A DNA stretch of 38,167 bases, taken from assembly GCA_041481445.1 (NCBI GenBank), contig JBGPBV010000058.1, positions 1-38,167 on the forward strand. Direction: 5' to 3'. The DNA comes from AA29 sp041481445 (GTDB taxonomy: Bacteria; Acidobacteriota; Vicinamibacteria; Fen-336). The notes under the pieces were generated by a model. That model saw only the letters and a list, made by a program, of their open reading frames with translations, was not told where the DNA came from and did not search any database. This document shows, one piece after another, positions 36,588-38,167 of this stretch. Numbering within the stretch: the stretch's first letter is position 1; every line of letters begins with the position of its first letter. A program made the position numbers and the translations under genes.

Positions 36588-38167
36588 ATGCGTGTACGGC
36601 CGCCGGTTCGATCCGGCGCGATTCTCGCGGCGGTGTCGTCGGTCCTGCTCGGGGCGTCGTCGGCGGGCGCGGCGTCCTTCACCGTCAGCCGGACCGACGA
36701 CCCGGTGCCCGGCGCGTGCGCGGTGGGCGACTGCTCCTTGCGGGAAGCCGTGAACGCGGCCAACGCGGCGCCGGGTTCCACCATCACCGTTCCCGCCGGG
36801 ACCTACACCCTCACCATCCCGGGCGGCGACGATGCCGCCACCAACCCGAACATCGGCGACCTCGACATGCTCGCCGCCATGACCATCAACGGGGCGGGCG
36901 TGGGCAGCACGTTCGTCCAGAGCGGGGCCACTCCGTTCAGCGGCATCCACCGGATCTTCGACAACCATTCCACGAACGCGGTCGTCATCTCGAACATGAC
37001 GATCCGCAACGGCTACGTGGACCCGACCGTCGACTCCTCGTTCGCGGGATGCGTGCGCAACACCGGGGTCCTCACCCTGAGCTCGGTCAACGTCACCGGC
37101 TGCCTGACCCGCGTGGGCGCCGGCGGGGTCGGCAGCTTCCACAACCTCACCGTCGTGAACAGCAACATCACCGGGAACAAGGTGAGCAGCCTGACCGGCG
37201 CCTTCGTCAGCGGCGGCGGGATCAGCGGCGGTCCGGGGGCGATCCTGGGCGCCTCGAGCACGGTGACCATCATCAACAGCTCGATCACCAACAACATCGC
37301 GGAGAGCGCCGGCAACTTGATCAACACCGCTCAGGGTGGCGGGTTCGTGAACACCGCGATCATGAACATCAGCTTCAGCGTCATCGACGGCAACCAGGCC
37401 CTCCAGGTGGGAGGCGGCATCAGCACCGGCAACATGACCATCCAGAACAGCACGTTCAGCAACAACAAGGCGCGCTACGACACCGGCGGCCTGGACAACG
37501 ACGGCACGATGAGCATCGACGGCAGCACGTTCGCCGCCAACGTGTCCGGCTTCGGCTGCGCCACCCCCGCCGAATGCAACAACGCGCTGGCGGGCGGCAT
37601 CCTCAACACCGCGAACGGAATCATGACCGTGAACAACAGCACGATCAGCGGCAACTCGTGCGTGGCGAGCAGCGGCGGCATCCTCAACGCCCAGGGGTCG
37701 CTCACCATCACCAGCAGCACGATCACCCTCAACACGTGCAACTTCGCGGGCGGCCTCGGGGTCAGCGACACGACCAGCATCAAGAACACGATCATCGCGA
37801 ACAACACGGCGCCCCTTGGAGGCCCCGACTGCGCGGCCACCGCCGCCCACCTGACCTCCCAGGGTCACAACCTGATCCGCAGCCTCAGCGGCTGCCTCAT
37901 GGCGGGTGACACCGCGTCCAACATCACCGGCGTGGATCCGAAGCTGAGCGCGTTCCAGAACAACGGCGGCTCCACCTTCACCCACGCGCTGCACTTCGAC
38001 AGCCCGGCCATCGACGCCGGGTTGGCCTGTCCGGCCACCGACCAGGTCGGCACCGCGCGTCCCCAGGGGCCGCAGTGCGACATCGGCGCTCTCGAGTTCG
38101 TGGACCTCATCTTCCAGGACGGCTTCCAGACGGGCGACTTCTCGCGCTGGACGGCGAACGCGACCTC
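36588..38167 (+). CDS. Secreted CSLREA-domain right-handed beta-helix protein, 3' end missing
   Basis: 526 codons to the window edge, no stop yet. ATG 36588 has AAAGGAG 5 bases upstream. A Sec signal peptide with cleavage near 28-30 ('SSAGA|AS') is followed by 'CSLREAVNAAN' at 49-59, the CSLREA N-terminal motif. About 400 residues of Asn/Ser/Thr/Gly-rich rungs follow ('LTVVNSNITGN', 'TIINSSITNNI', 'MTVNNSTISGN', 'LTITSSTITLNT'). A 'DIGALEFVD' end-of-helix motif is reached near 38080, and the readable end 'FQDGFQTGDFSRWT' resembles the C-terminal signal-like segment of acidobacterial surface proteins. Role is probably adhesion or polysaccharide binding at the cell surface; no catalytic residues can be named. 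Confidence 0.9.
   Translation, partial: MRVRPPVRSGAILAAVSSVLLGASSAGAASFTVSRTDDPVPGACAVGDCSLREAVNAANAAPGSTITVPAGTYTLTIPGGDDAATNPNIGDLDMLAAMTINGAGVGSTFVQSGATPFSGIHRIFDNHSTNAVVISNMTIRNGYVDPTVDSSFAGCVRNTGVLTLSSVNVTGCLTRVGAGGVGSFHNLTVVNSNITGNKVSSLTGAFVSGGGISGGPGAILGASSTVTIINSSITNNIAESAGNLINTAQGGGFVNTAIMNISFSVIDGNQALQVGGGISTGNMTIQNSTFSNNKARYDTGGLDNDGTMSIDGSTFAANVSGFGCATPAECNNALAGGILNTANGIMTVNNSTISGNSCVASSGGILNAQGSLTITSSTITLNTCNFAGGLGVSDTTSIKNTIIANNTAPLGGPDCAATAAHLTSQGHNLIRSLSGCLMAGDTASNITGVDPKLSAFQNNGGSTFTHALHFDSPAIDAGLACPATDQVGTARPQGPQCDIGALEFVDLIFQDGFQTGDFSRWTANAT

Noticed and set aside
1..38167. Mobile elements, integrases, toxin-antitoxin pairs, tRNA or rRNA genes, or attachment sites
   Set aside because: No transposase, integrase or recombinase motif, no terminal inverted repeats, no tRNA-like cloverleaf and no GC break were visible on reading either strand.

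Overview
The window is uniformly GC-rich (I estimate about 70 %), almost entirely coding, and has no tRNA, rRNA, IS element, phage gene or CRISPR array that I can see. A CarD-type RNA polymerase regulator, DUF4388 (PATAN-like) and PilZ proteins, and a CSLREA beta-helix surface protein ending in an 'FQDGFQTGDFSRW' type segment suggest an uncultivated Acidobacteriota-like or myxobacteria-like bacterium. That assignment is an inference from gene content only.

Layout. (A) 1-3942, plus strand: the end of a class V aminotransferase, then CarD, an HU/IHF protein, a PlsC acyltransferase, a DUF4388 protein, a PilZ protein and a small unknown protein. CarD and HU have their own recognisable promoters; the PlsC, DUF4388 and PilZ genes overlap end to end. 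(B) 3961-4758, minus: a predicted secreted or outer-membrane barrel protein. (C) 4822-10550, plus: two related polytopic membrane proteins, a DPM1-like glycosyltransferase, a WlbA/WbpB-like sugar-nucleotide oxidoreductase and a WbpD/WlbB-like left-handed beta-helix acyltransferase, mostly with 1-4 nt overlaps. (D) 10523-12253, minus: fused ATP sulfurylase/APS kinase, i.e. PAPS synthesis. (E) 12291-20491, plus: an O-antigen ligase-like protein, a giant protein of about 1,760 residues (sulfotransferase, coiled coil, six 38-residue repeats, GT2, WbsX) and a GT4. (F) 20479-23933: a CmoB-like methyltransferase (minus), a small lipoprotein (plus) and a large membrane protein (minus). (G) 24129-32059, plus: a split transketolase, an unusual GT2, a TIGR03032/DUF4915-like protein, a stand-alone sulfotransferase, an extended SDR epimerase, a methyltransferase and a Wzm/Wzt-type ABC exporter. 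(H) 32073-36336, minus: a zinc-ribbon methyltransferase, a GT4 and a GT2-WbsX fusion. (I) 36588-end, plus: the start of a secreted CSLREA beta-helix protein.

Together, C-H read as one large surface-glycan locus. Sugar-nucleotide enzymes supply modified sugars. Several GT2, GT4 and WbsX enzymes and methyltransferases build and cap the chain. Wzm/Wzt and the ligase-like protein would export and attach it. The PAPS synthetase plus two different sulfotransferase domains make a sulfated glycan the most economical reading. The most distinctive points are the sulfotransferase/coiled-coil/repeat/GT2/WbsX fusion, an inverted pair of [GT2-WbsX]-[GT4] modules at the two ends of the locus, a GT2 that lacks the usual aspartate motifs, two apparent CTG start codons behind strong Shine-Dalgarno (SD) sequences, and several promoters placed so that transcription would begin at or next to the start codon.
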